From Hyphomicrobiales bacterium (GTDB taxonomy: Bacteria > Pseudomonadota > Alphaproteobacteria > Rhizobiales > Rhizobiaceae), in contig UBQW01000047.1 of the NCBI GenBank assembly GCA_900467745.1, positions 85,477 to 149,476 on the forward strand: a stretch of DNA of 64,000 nucleotides. Direction: 5' to 3'. The notes beneath the pieces are model-generated. The model was not told where the DNA came from. It saw only the letters and a list, made by a program, of their open reading frames with translations, and searched no databases. This document shows, one piece after another, positions 25,501 to 33,238 of this stretch (within the stretch, counting starts at the first letter, position 1; each line of letters opens with the position of its first letter). The translations under genes were made by a program, and so were the position numbers.

Positions 25501-25734
25501 ATGACCGTTGAGAACTCGGAGATGCGAGACCACATTCGTCAAACGCTTGAGACAATCAAACGCCTCGATAAGTCTGCCGACCTCATGCTGCATAGGCAGC
25601 TGTCACAGATGGTCGACGATCAGTACGCGGCTCTGATTGATTTAAGCGTTGCTGAACTTCGCGTCATAGCTTCCGACAGTGCTGCTCCTATCCTCGCGTC
25701 ATCTCCAAGAGCCGCCAGGAAAACGTCATCTTGA
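25501..25734 (+). CDS. Small hypothetical protein
   Basis: A 77-aa soluble, helix-rich protein, MTVENSEMRDHIRQTLETIK followed by RLDKSADLMLHRQLSQMVDDQYAALIDL in a heptad-like pattern and a Ser/Ala/Lys-rich tail. I do not recognise the family. The ribosome-binding site is weak (AAGGG, 14 nt upstream). It could bind DNA or a partner protein, but nothing visible shows this. Confidence 0.45.
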   Translation: MTVENSEMRDHIRQTLETIKRLDKSADLMLHRQLSQMVDDQYAALIDLSVAELRVIASDSAAPILASSPRAARKTSS

Positions 25735-26227
25735 CGCAGCTGGCGTGCCAAGCAACGGAGATTCCCGCGTTATCGATGTGGGTCCGCGCCATTTGGACTA
25801 CACGCTAAGTGACGAGCTTATGTTTTTTTGCCACTTTATCTCTGGAACATACCTTAAACCGGAGTGTTTTACTGGCGCTGAGATAGTCCCCCAAACACTT
25901 CCTCGGCACGTGGAGAGCCACGAAGCCCCTAACTTTACAGGCTCTCCAACCCTTCCCTGGAACAGACTTTGACGCGCCCGATCGGGGAGCTGGGCTCATC
26001 TGGACAGACGGCCGATGCCACACGCTGCAGGACTCCGCTCCAGCTAAGCTCTTTGGCTGCGGTTTAGGTCGCCTCCAGTTCGGTTGCGAAGACCGTAGCC
26101 TGTGGAGGGAGCGCCAATTCAAGTTTTCGGTCACTGTATTCTGGCCACTGCGAGATTTGTCCCTGCTCCAATGAACTCGGTGCCCCTTCCCACCACGCAA
26201 TGTTTATAAAAAAATTTCGACTTGCAC
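25735..26227. other. Gene-poor interval with a weak stress-type promoter and a dyad
   Basis: No gene is convincing. GGAAC-N16-TGTT at 25844-25868 is one mismatch from the EcfG consensus. Further on GGAGAGCC (25912-25919) and GGCTCTCC (25940-25947) form a perfect 8-bp inverted repeat with a 20-nt loop, without a T-tract. Confidence 0.4.
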
Positions 26228-26252
26228 GGAACCAATGTCGGGAAGCCACGTT
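26228..26252 (+). promoter_or_regulatory. Consensus EcfG/RpoE2-type promoter
   Basis: GGAAC (26228-26232), 16 nt, CGTT (26249-26252): an exact consensus match, 27 bp before a Rho-independent terminator and with no protein gene between. Confidence 0.65.
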
Positions 26253-26258
26253 TGTGGA

Positions 26259-26304
26259 CACTCTGGATCAGCGCCATTGCCCCGCCTATCGCGGGGCCTT
26301 TTTT
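26259..26304 (+). ncRNA. Candidate very short stress RNA ending in a strong terminator
   Basis: A transcript from the promoter at 26228-26252 would start near 26259 and end at the terminator GCCCCGC (26279-26285), loop CTATC, GCGGGGC (26291-26297), then TTTTTT (26299-26304). Only about 45 nt would be made, roughly 20 nt of it unpaired. The unit could be a minimal sRNA, a 5' RNA for readthrough control, or a remnant. The terminator itself is clear; the RNA is inferred. Confidence 0.45.
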
Positions 26305-26512
26305 CGTCATGTTTTGCCTGTCGCGAAAGGCGGGTTCCACTGGTGGGTCGCACAGATGATGTTTTCCAGTAGAGCCGCCCCAGATCGTGGATGCCCGAAA
26401 AAATCAGCTTCGCCCGATAATGACGTATTTCTACCGCCTGTTGCATGCTCGCTACAGACTATTTCCCAAAAATACTTTAGGTTGAGTTCAGTGTTCAGTT
26501 TGAGGAAGCGTC

Positions 26513-27130
26513 ATGAAGAAGTTCCTTGTTGCAGCAGTGATCACTCTTACATCAAGCACTGCGGTCATCGCTGCAGATTTGGTTGAACAGCCAGTCGATG
26601 CAGCCCCGGCCTTCACTTGGAGTGGCCCGTATTTTGGTATCGACGGCGGTGCTGGCTGGCTGAACGGGGATTTCAGCGGCGGAGGCATATCGGGCTCGGA
26701 GGACTTCAATGGCGGCCTGTTCGGCGGGTTCGTCGGCTACAACTGGCAGCTTGATAACAGCATCGTCCTGGGCGTCGAAGGTAACGTCGAATACAATTGG
26801 AATGACAAGGACTTCCTTGGCGCCAACGTGGGCTCGGACTGGTCGGGGGCGGTGCGCGCTCGCGTAGGCTATGCATTCGACAATGCATTGATTTATGGTG
26901 CGGCCGGTTGGACCGCCGCACGCGGGTTCGTGGACGTTCCTGGCTTTGACAAGGAAACCAAGACCTTCAACGGCTATACGGTCGGTGCTGGTGTTGACTA
27001 CGCCTTCACCAACAACGTTTTCGGTCGCGTCGAGTACCGCTTTAATGACTACGGTAGCAAGGATGTGCTCGGTATTGATGTCGATGCCGATCAGCATGTG
27101 GTCAAGATAGGCCTCGGCGTGAAGTTTTAG
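26513..27130 (+). CDS. Omp31/Omp25-like outer membrane beta-barrel protein
   Basis: A 205-aa protein with a signal peptide (MKKFLVAAVITLTSSTAVIA, cleavage after the AA near residue 21) and an eight-stranded barrel of the porin-like family: FTWSGPYFGIDGGAGWLNG near the start, GGFVGYNWQLDNSIVLGVEGNVEY, ARVGYAFDNALIYGAAGWTAAR, VGAGVDYAFTNNVFGRVEYRFNDYG and the terminal strand ending in VVKIGLGVKF with the C-terminal Phe required for barrel insertion. Such proteins are abundant in Rhizobiales outer membranes. GAGGAAG precedes the ATG; a terminator follows. Confidence 0.93.
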   Translation: MKKFLVAAVITLTSSTAVIAADLVEQPVDAAPAFTWSGPYFGIDGGAGWLNGDFSGGGISGSEDFNGGLFGGFVGYNWQLDNSIVLGVEGNVEYNWNDKDFLGANVGSDWSGAVRARVGYAFDNALIYGAAGWTAARGFVDVPGFDKETKTFNGYTVGAGVDYAFTNNVFGRVEYRFNDYGSKDVLGIDVDADQHVVKIGLGVKF

Positions 27131-27152
27131 ACCGTCTACCACACACGACAAG

Positions 27153-27175
27153 GCCCCGCTTCAGCGGGGCTTTTT
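27153..27175 (+). terminator. Rho-independent terminator after the porin-like gene
   Basis: GCCCCGC (27153-27159), loop TTCA, GCGGGGC (27164-27170), then TTTTT, 22 nt after the stop codon. Confidence 0.85.
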
Positions 27176-27314
27176 CATTAGCTGTACACGGCGTTGCCAA
27201 CGCAAATCCTCTCACGGTGATGGCAGGCATGCCCCTCGCGCTGCGTTTCCTGCCAAGGCTCGATGTACCGCATCCACTTTGGACAGGCGTCTGCGACGCA
27301 TCGGCTTGAGTACA

Positions 27315-28007
27315 TCAGAGGTTATCGAGCATGACGAGGGCGTTTTTGGTTGCCGCTCCTGAGGCTGTGTTGTCGAACACACACCAGCCATCCGAGGTTG
27401 ACATGTTGGCGAACGATCTGATCTCTTCTTCGGTATAACTGGAGTGATAGATCCTCGGCTTACCGTGCAGACGTAGGTACACCGGTGGCGCATCGAAATT
27501 TTCCCTCTGCCATACCGGGGCGGGATCGGCAAAAACTCGATCGAATGCATAGTCCTTCAGCAACTGAAATGCCTCGGCTGATGCCCAGCTCTGGTGTCGC
27601 GTTTCGATCACAATCTGCCCATTTTCACGATCCCGTATTGTCTTGAATGCGCTATCAAGGGCGTCAGCATCAAAGGCCAATGATGGCGGCAATTGGCAAA
27701 GGAGTGGTCCGCGTTTTTCTTCGAGCGGTGCGATATCCTCAAGAAAATTGCTAAAGGGCTCAGCGATGTCTCTCATCGCTCGCGTGTGAGTGATCTCTTT
27801 TGGCACCTTAACTGCGAAACGGAATCGTTCCGGGACGGAAGCTGCCCACCGCGCGAACGTTGATTTCTTATGCCTGCGATAGAAGGTCGAATTGACTTCG
27901 ACACCGTCAAACACCGATGCATATCGGCCGAGGACGCTCCCCCCTGTTCCAAAACGTCCAACCATTTCTTTGGGAATGGTCCAAGCGGCGGTGGCAATGA
28001 TTGGCAA
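27315..28007 (-). CDS. DUF72 family TIM-barrel protein
   Basis: A 230-aa DUF72 protein. Visible family elements are IIATAAWTIPKEM at the N-terminus, YASVFDGVEVNSTFYRRHKKSTFARWAASVPERFRFAVKVPKEITH, LLCQLPPSLAFD, IVIETRHQSWAS and VYLRLHGKPRIYHSSYTEEEI. Function is unknown; members are linked to nucleic-acid or stress metabolism. The frame extends upstream, but TTG 28007 has GAGGA 7 nt before it and fits the promoter at 28041-28066 (leader of about 25 nt); TTG 28028 is the alternative. Likely a general-stress gene. Confidence 0.85.
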   Translation of the reverse strand: MPIIATAAWTIPKEMVGRFGTGGSVLGRYASVFDGVEVNSTFYRRHKKSTFARWAASVPERFRFAVKVPKEITHTRAMRDIAEPFSNFLEDIAPLEEKRGPLLCQLPPSLAFDADALDSAFKTIRDRENGQIVIETRHQSWASAEAFQLLKDYAFDRVFADPAPVWQRENFDAPPVYLRLHGKPRIYHSSYTEEEIRSFANMSTSDGWCVFDNTASGAATKNALVMLDNL

Positions 28008-28040
28008 CGCGATTTCCTCATCGTTCAAGCGCCCGAGCGA

Positions 28041-28066
28041 AACGAAAGTGCTCGCATTGAAGTTCC
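28041..28066 (-). promoter_or_regulatory. EcfG-type promoter for the DUF72 gene
   Basis: On the minus strand GGAAC (28066-28062), 17 nt, CGTT (28044-28041), an exact consensus match, 33 bp before the DUF72 start at 28007. Confidence 0.65.
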
Positions 28067-28081
28067 GCGGACACGTTTCAA

Positions 28082-28106
28082 GGAACCAGACGCGCCTGAG
28101 AACGTT
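28082..28106 (+). promoter_or_regulatory. EcfG-type promoter for the DUF3072 gene
   Basis: GGAAC (28082-28086), 16 nt, CGTT (28103-28106), an exact consensus match 23 bp before ATG 28130. Its -35 is 15 bp from the -35 of the divergent DUF72 promoter, so two stress promoters sit back to back. Confidence 0.7.
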
Positions 28107-28129
28107 TCGAGAACGGATAGGAGACTACT

Positions 28130-28345
28130 ATGATCGACAACCCCAAGACAGATAACTCTTCCAACACACAAAAAGACCCCGATGATTGGGTAAGCGGTGA
28201 CGAGCCGATGACTGGCGCGCAGCGTTCTTATCTAAAAACACTGTCCGAGCAGGCCCATCAGCCTGAAGCTTATGCCGAGGATCTGACCAAGGCGGAGGCC
28301 TCGAAGCGGATTGACCAGCTCAAACAGTCATTGGATCTGGAGTGA
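28130..28345 (+). CDS. DUF3072 family small protein
   Basis: A 71-aa hydrophilic protein: MIDNPKTDNSSNTQKDPDDWVSG at the N-terminus, then the conserved core DEPMTGAQRSYLKTLSEQAHQ and EDLTKAEASKRIDQLKQ. The core PMTxxQxxYLxxLxxxA followed by LTKxEASxxID is diagnostic of DUF3072, small proteins of unknown function often under general-stress control. GGAG precedes the ATG by 7 nt. The EcfG promoter upstream supports stress induction. Confidence 0.88.
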   Translation: MIDNPKTDNSSNTQKDPDDWVSGDEPMTGAQRSYLKTLSEQAHQPEAYAEDLTKAEASKRIDQLKQSLDLE

Positions 28346-28911
28346 TGTTTCAGCCTTGATCCGCCTTCTTTTACTCGACCATTAGATCTTCGAGTAAGAG
28401 AGGTGGCTAATTTACAGCTGAGATTGTCTCAAGATGCGCCATCGTCGTGCTTGAACTGGAAGCATCCGTGGCGCCGTTGTTCAGAGGCCCTCCGCTGAAC
28501 ACGCGAGTGAATGAGTAAATTTCGCCGAAGAGTATAATCCAAGATGCCACACAGAGGCATTGGATGGGAGCAGACACCGAGCAGGACCAACCGTCGGCAT
28601 AAATGCCGTCGTACTGAGAAGCATATGTGACGCGGTAGCTCGTTCGGAATATTTGGCCTCGATGCTCGAGCGCGGGGTGATCAAGGCAGGTGTAGATTTG
28701 GATGCAGTGGGCAGCATCCAAGGTAGTGCCGAGCGGAAATAATTACGGCTTGCGCGCGTGCATCCGAAAACCCGGACGCAATCAGATCAATCAGCCGAGT
28801 GATCAGAAGCCACCCCGGAGTATCGATGCGTGAGACACGGGATAAGACCGGGACAGATTGACGAGTGTGGGCGGCGCTCCTGCGCGGAAAAAAGCGGGAG
28901 CGCCAACGCGA
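28346..28911. other. Interval without recognisable gene
   Basis: Several short open frames exist on both strands, none with a ribosome-binding site plus a recognisable motif. No RNA gene or terminator was identified. Confidence 0.4.
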
Positions 28912-29190
28912 TCACTTCATTGCGTCACAGTGCTTCATCATATCGGCCTTCTTCATGTTGTCTTTTTCCATGCCTGCCTTGTGAACGCAGTTAGCCTTCG
29001 TGCCGCCCATCTTCATGCCGTCGGCCTTCATGGCACCAGACATCATAGTGTCGGTCTTGGTCATATTCGATTTCATACCGTTGGGCTTGGTCATAGAATC
29101 CGTGCCCGACTGTGCACTGGCGCCGCCGGCGGCCAGCGAGATCCCGACAAGCGTGACACTGGCGATGGTGGGGAAAAGACGCGTATTCAT
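28912..29190 (-). CDS. MXKDX-repeat-like small secreted protein
   Basis: A 92-aa protein with a signal peptide (MNTRLFPTIASVTLVGISLA, cleavage after GGASA) and a mature part that is almost all short Met/Lys repeats: TKPNGMKSNMTKTDTMM, GAMKADGMKMGGTKANC and KDNMKKADMMKHCDAMK. The pentapeptide-like period and Met/Cys/His content resemble annotated pentapeptide MXKDX repeat proteins, perhaps periplasmic metal (copper) binders; that is inference. ATG 29190 was chosen because GGGAG is upstream and the signal peptide follows directly. Confidence 0.75.
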   Translation of the reverse strand: MNTRLFPTIASVTLVGISLAAGGASAQSGTDSMTKPNGMKSNMTKTDTMMSGAMKADGMKMGGTKANCVHKAGMEKDNMKKADMMKHCDAMK

Positions 29191-29472
29191 GGTGGGTCTC
29201 CCGAATGCTGCCCGCCGCATCATGCGATCGGGTCACATGCCTCTGTTCGCAGCTGCTCGGTGGAATGTTACAGTCATCACGCTCCTGTGATCATCAAATG
29301 CCGCAGACAACGGGCTTCTCCAACGCGCCAGGTTCAGGAGTGAACCTCCATTGGGCGTTGCCCTCAAGCTTGGAGAGGAAAGCTTTCAAGCCCGGCCACG
29401 CCCATTGTGGATCGCGACCTTCATATGAACCGCTCCTGGTTCCGCTTTGGCTCTCGTTGTTTACGCGAACTT

Positions 29473-29491
29473 TTACCGTTACGTACTTCCG
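29473..29491 (+). promoter_or_regulatory. 19-bp motif shared with the sulfatase promoter region
   Basis: TTACCGTTACGTACTTCCG, 45 bp before the first gene of the moxR operon; 17 of 19 positions match 36341-36359 upstream of the sulfatase gene. Probably a common regulator site or promoter; the factor is not identified. Confidence 0.5.
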
Positions 29492-29535
29492 CACGATCCA
29501 GGAAAGAGCAAGTCTCTCCTTTCTTGGAGGACGCA

Positions 29536-29823
29536 ATGGCAGCCAATACTCCCAGGAAGCCTTTTTGGGCGGCCACCATGGTCGCAATGGCGCTTTCATC
29601 CTCGACCGTTTGTTCGGCGGGCGGACAGATTGAAACCTTCGACCACCGATCTGCCAGCCAGCGCAACACGAGCAATCTAAGGGACGTAGATACCGGCATT
29701 GATAACGCATCGCCCAATCGGTCAGCCAATGATGCAGCAATACGTGAACATGGTGGCGTCCGCCTTTTTCGGAACGTCAATCATCCCCGATCCACATACA
29801 TTTCTGCGACGGTGTTTCCATGA
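29536..29823 (+). CDS. Small putative exported protein, first gene of the moxR operon
   Basis: A 95-aa protein starting MAANTPRKPFWAATMVAMAL, with a hydrophobic signal-like segment (residues 9-28) and a possible cleavage after VCSA. The mature part is polar, Asn/Arg-rich (GGQIETFDHRSASQRNTSNLRD). I do not recognise a family. GGAGG lies 5 nt before the ATG. Its stop overlaps the moxR start (ATGA), so it belongs to the operon; its role may be with the exported partners of MoxR/VWA proteins. Confidence 0.6.
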   Translation: MAANTPRKPFWAATMVAMALSSSTVCSAGGQIETFDHRSASQRNTSNLRDVDTGIDNASPNRSANDAAIREHGGVRLFRNVNHPRSTYISATVFP

Positions 29824-30797
29824 CGGCACGCGACGACATTCTTTCACTGGGAAAGCGCATCGGCCAATCGATTATCGGCCAGGAGACGATGGTCGAGCGC
29901 CTGCTGTTGGGCCTCCTTGCCAATGGCCATCTTCTTGTCGAAGGTCTGCCCGGGCTGGCCAAGACACGAGCGATCAAAAGCTTGGCCAAGAATCTCAATT
30001 CCGAGCTTTCACGCGTGCAGTTCACGCCAGACCTGCTTCCCGCCGACATCACGGGATCCGAAATCTACTTCGCGGAAGGCGGCAAGGGTGAGTTCAAGTT
30101 TCAGCAGGGGCCAATATTCGCCAACCTGATCCTCGCCGACGAAATCAACCGCGCGCCGGCCAAGGTGCAATCGGCTCTCCTGGAAGCCATGGAGGAGCGG
30201 CAGGTAACCGTGGGCGGCAAGAGCTATCCCCTCCCCGAGCTCTTTATGGTGATGGCGACACAGAATCCAATCGAGCAGGAAGGCACTTATCCGTTGCCTG
30301 AGGCCCAGCTCGACCGCTTCTTGATGCATGTCGAGGTCGGCTATCCCGACGAGAAATCCGAGGCCGCGATCATGCGCCTCAACCGGGACGAGGAAAACGC
30401 GGCACACGGCAATCGCTCGACCGCCGCGCCGGAAAAGCTCGACCCGAAGGCGGTATTCGATGCGCGGAAGGAGATCGGCGCCATCACCGTATCCGAACCT
30501 GTAGAGAAATACATGGTAGCGTTGGTCTTTGCGACCCGGTATCCGGACCGCTACGACAAGGACCTCGCGAAGCTGTTGCAAGTGGGCGTCAGCCCGCGTG
30601 GTGTCATCGGCCTGGATAAGGTCTCGCGATCCTACGCGTGGCTTAAGGGCCGCGACTTTGTCACCCCGGATGACGTGAAGGCAGTCGTAAACGACGTCTT
30701 CCGCCATAGACTTATCCTCTCCTATGATGCTCACGCTGCCAACACGACCGCCGATCAGGTGATCGACAAAGTCACCGAACTGGTGGCTGTCTCATGA
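29820..30797 (+). CDS. moxR: MoxR-family AAA+ ATPase
   Basis: A 325-aa AAA+ ATPase. Walker A is EGLPGLAKTRAI (about residues 40-51), Walker B LILADEINRAPAKVQSALLEAMEE (about 103-126), sensor 1 MVMATQNPIEQEGTYPLPEAQLDRF, and a lid domain at the C-terminus. MoxR ATPases act with VWA-domain proteins as chaperones for metal insertion or complex assembly. All neighbours downstream (DUF58, DUF4381, two VWA proteins, BatD) belong to the same bat-like operon and overlap by a few bases. Confidence 0.95.
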   Translation: MTARDDILSLGKRIGQSIIGQETMVERLLLGLLANGHLLVEGLPGLAKTRAIKSLAKNLNSELSRVQFTPDLLPADITGSEIYFAEGGKGEFKFQQGPIFANLILADEINRAPAKVQSALLEAMEERQVTVGGKSYPLPELFMVMATQNPIEQEGTYPLPEAQLDRFLMHVEVGYPDEKSEAAIMRLNRDEENAAHGNRSTAAPEKLDPKAVFDARKEIGAITVSEPVEKYMVALVFATRYPDRYDKDLAKLLQVGVSPRGVIGLDKVSRSYAWLKGRDFVTPDDVKAVVNDVFRHRLILSYDAHAANTTADQVIDKVTELVAVS

Positions 30798-31747
30798 AGA
30801 CGCACAACGCAACGAGCGATGGTGTTCATGTGACGACTGACCAGCTCGTCGCTCTTGAGGCTCGCGCCCGCGACCTGTCCTTCGTTCAGAAGGCAAAAAG
30901 CCACCAGCAGCTTGCGGGACGTATGCAATCGTCACTGCGGGGTCGCGGACTGATCTTCGAGGAGTTGCGCGACTACCTTCCAGGCGATGACATACGCTCC
31001 ATCGACTGGCGCGTGACGGCACGAACGCAAAAGACCTGCGTCCGTGTCTATGACGAGGAAAAGGAGAGACCGGCACTCTTGCTGGTCGATCAGCGCATAA
31101 ACATGTTTTTTGGCAGCCGCAGGGCCATGAAGTCAGTGACGGCCGCAGAGGCCGCCATGCTGTGTGCGTGGCGCATCCTCGGTTCCGGCGACCGCGTAGG
31201 CGGCCTGGTGTTTGGTGACGACGGTATCGACGAAGTTCGGCCTCATCGCAGCCGGAACGCGGTGATCGCGCTTGCCGACCGGATTTCGGTCTGGAATGCG
31301 AAGTTGGCCGCTTCATATTCCGGAGCGTCCTCGGCGCAGACACTCAACGATACCCTGAGGCGCGCGAGCGCGCTGGCTCATCATGACAATCTCGTCATTC
31401 TGATCACCGATCTGAATGGGCACGACGATGTCACACGTAGCCTTCTCCTTCATCTTGCGCAAAGCAACGACGTGATCTGCCTGCTGGTCTACGATCCGTT
31501 CCTGTTGGAATTGCCCAAGGCTGGCGAGATTGTCGTGAGTGGAGGAGTCCTACAGGCTGAACTGGCGCTAGGCCAGCGATCGGTGCGAGACGCCGTCGAC
31601 AGCTTCGCGAGGGAAAGGGGGCGCGCGTTGCGCCGTTGGCAGCGCGAGCTGGGGTTGCCCATGCTTCCGATATCGTCTGCCGAAGAAACCTCACCACAGA
31701 TAAGACGACTGCTCGAACAAGCCGCGTGGCGACAACGGAGGCGTTGA
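30794..31747 (+). CDS. DUF58 domain protein (MoxR partner)
   Basis: A 317-aa protein. The DUF58 signature is LRGRGLIFEELRDYLPGDDIRSIDWRVTARTQ (about residues 46-77), followed by a VWA-like half with LLVDQRINMFFGS and NLVILITDLNGHDD. DUF58 proteins accompany MoxR and are thought to be VWA-related targets or adaptors. Overlaps moxR by 4 nt (ATGA) and the next gene by one base (TGATG). Confidence 0.92.
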   Translation: MKTHNATSDGVHVTTDQLVALEARARDLSFVQKAKSHQQLAGRMQSSLRGRGLIFEELRDYLPGDDIRSIDWRVTARTQKTCVRVYDEEKERPALLLVDQRINMFFGSRRAMKSVTAAEAAMLCAWRILGSGDRVGGLVFGDDGIDEVRPHRSRNAVIALADRISVWNAKLAASYSGASSAQTLNDTLRRASALAHHDNLVILITDLNGHDDVTRSLLLHLAQSNDVICLLVYDPFLLELPKAGEIVVSGGVLQAELALGQRSVRDAVDSFARERGRALRRWQRELGLPMLPISSAEETSPQIRRLLEQAAWRQRRR

Positions 31748-32259
31748 TGGAAAACGCGTCGACACTAGACCCCATGACGGAAACCGCTCTGCGGACGATG
31801 CGTGATATCGTGTCGCCAGCGCCGATCTCCTGGCTGCCTCAAACATGGGGGTGGGGCCTTGTTGCAGGCGTTATCCTAGCGTTGCTTGCAACATGGCTCT
31901 TCATGGCACCGCGTCGACATCGACGAAACGCCTACCGTCGGGAGGCGTTGAGGATCCTGGAGACGATAGAAGCCGACATGGCGGCGCCCGAGCGCCGAAT
32001 CGACGGCCTGAGGAAGATTTCGGCGCTGTTGAAGCGAACGGCGCTCGCGGCGTGGCCGCGCCAAAGCGTTGCGGCAATCACGGAAGATCGGTGGACATCG
32101 TTTCTGCAAGCATCGGCGAACGGTGAAGAGGAGAAAAGCCTAACTTCGGCGCTGGGCTTAGAATATCGAGCCGCGGGAGAAGCAATGTCGAACGAGGCTT
32201 GCGACAATGTAGTCGCGGATGCCCGCCGCTGGATCGAGAAGCATCATGCATCAGCTTGA
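31747..32259 (+). CDS. DUF4381 membrane protein
   Basis: A 170-aa protein with one membrane helix (WGWGLVAGVILALLATWLFMA, about residues 33-53) preceded by a short periplasmic DIVSPAPISWLPQTW and followed by a cytoplasmic helical part (RREALRILETIEADMA, WPRQSVAAITEDRWTSFL). DUF4381 members occur between DUF58 and the first VWA gene of MoxR operons, as here. The ATG at 31747 overlaps the DUF58 stop by one base. Confidence 0.88.
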   Translation: MENASTLDPMTETALRTMRDIVSPAPISWLPQTWGWGLVAGVILALLATWLFMAPRRHRRNAYRREALRILETIEADMAAPERRIDGLRKISALLKRTALAAWPRQSVAAITEDRWTSFLQASANGEEEKSLTSALGLEYRAAGEAMSNEACDNVVADARRWIEKHHASA

Positions 32260-33238
32260 TCTTCCTTGGCTCCTTCTTTTGTTTCCGCTTCCTTTCCTCG
32301 CCTGGTGGCTGCTCCCGCCACGACGGGAAACGTCGGCATCGATCCGCCTGCCGTTCTTTGCCGAGGTGGCGGAGGCGGCTGGCGTGAAGCCTTCCGAAGG
32401 TTCTGTCGTGACCCGTCGATCCTGGCCACAGCTCGTGGCTGAGGGCGCGGCATGGTGTCTTATCGTGCTGGCACTTGCTCGACCGCAGTTTGTCGAGCCT
32501 CCCATAGAAAAGCGCGAGCCGCAGCGCGACATCCTGCTGGCCCTTGATCTATCTCAATCCATGGAGGTCAAGGATTTCCGGTCACCTGAAGGGGCAAATG
32601 AAGCTCGCGTCGACGCCGTAAGAGAGGTCGTGGCCGACTTCGTGGCAAAGCGGACTGGCGATCGGATCGGCCTCATCGCTTTTGGAGATGCTCCGTACCC
32701 CATGGCACCATTCACCATGGATCACAGGCTTGTCCAGGAAATGATCAAGGGGATCTTGCCTGGGATTGCAGGGCCGCGGACATCGCTCGGCGACACGCTC
32801 GGGCTCGCTATCCGGATGTTCGACAAGACGAACGTGCCGGAAAAGGTGATGATCGTTCTCACCGACGGCAACGACACGGCTAGCAAGATGCCTCCGCTGA
32901 AGGCAGCCGAGATCGCCAGGGACAAGAAGATCGTCATCCATGCTGTTGGCATCGGCGATCCGGCTGCCACCGGGGAAGACAAGCTCGATATAACGACGCT
33001 TCAGAAGATCGCTTCCAACACGGGAGGTCGCTATTTCTTCGGGGGTGACCAAGCGGAACTGGCGGAGATTTACGCGGTTCTCGATCAGATCACGCCAGAA
33101 GACCAGAAGGAGCTGTCCTGGCGGCCCCGCATTGAGCTCTTTCATTGGCCGCTGGCGGCTGCCGTCCTCACCCTGGGCGGTTGGTACGCCATCACCGGAT
33201 TGGTTGGCATGATCGGTCGTCGGAGGGTTTCGCCATGA
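32246..33238 (+). CDS. VWA domain membrane protein (BatA-like)
   Basis: A 330-aa protein. Two N-terminal hydrophobic segments (about 9-27 and 65-80), a VWA domain with an intact MIDAS (DLSQSM at Asp101; threonine and aspartate in VLTDGNDTA), and a C-terminal membrane helix (WPLAAAVLTLGGWYAITGLV). It resembles BatA/BatB proteins, which present the VWA domain to the periplasm. ATG 32246 overlaps the upstream gene by 14 nt. Divalent-metal binding by the MIDAS is expected. Confidence 0.92.
   Translation: MHQLDLPWLLLLFPLPFLAWWLLPPRRETSASIRLPFFAEVAEAAGVKPSEGSVVTRRSWPQLVAEGAAWCLIVLALARPQFVEPPIEKREPQRDILLALDLSQSMEVKDFRSPEGANEARVDAVREVVADFVAKRTGDRIGLIAFGDAPYPMAPFTMDHRLVQEMIKGILPGIAGPRTSLGDTLGLAIRMFDKTNVPEKVMIVLTDGNDTASKMPPLKAAEIARDKKIVIHAVGIGDPAATGEDKLDITTLQKIASNTGGRYFFGGDQAELAEIYAVLDQITPEDQKELSWRPRIELFHWPLAAAVLTLGGWYAITGLVGMIGRRRVSP

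Noticed and set aside
26552..27151. 199-codon antisense frame across the porin-like gene
   Set aside because: The plus-strand gene has signal peptide, barrel strands and terminator; the antisense product has no motif.
28407..28742. Short frames on both strands between DUF3072 and the MXKDX gene
   Set aside because: They overlap one another on opposite strands and none has a start signal or recognisable sequence.
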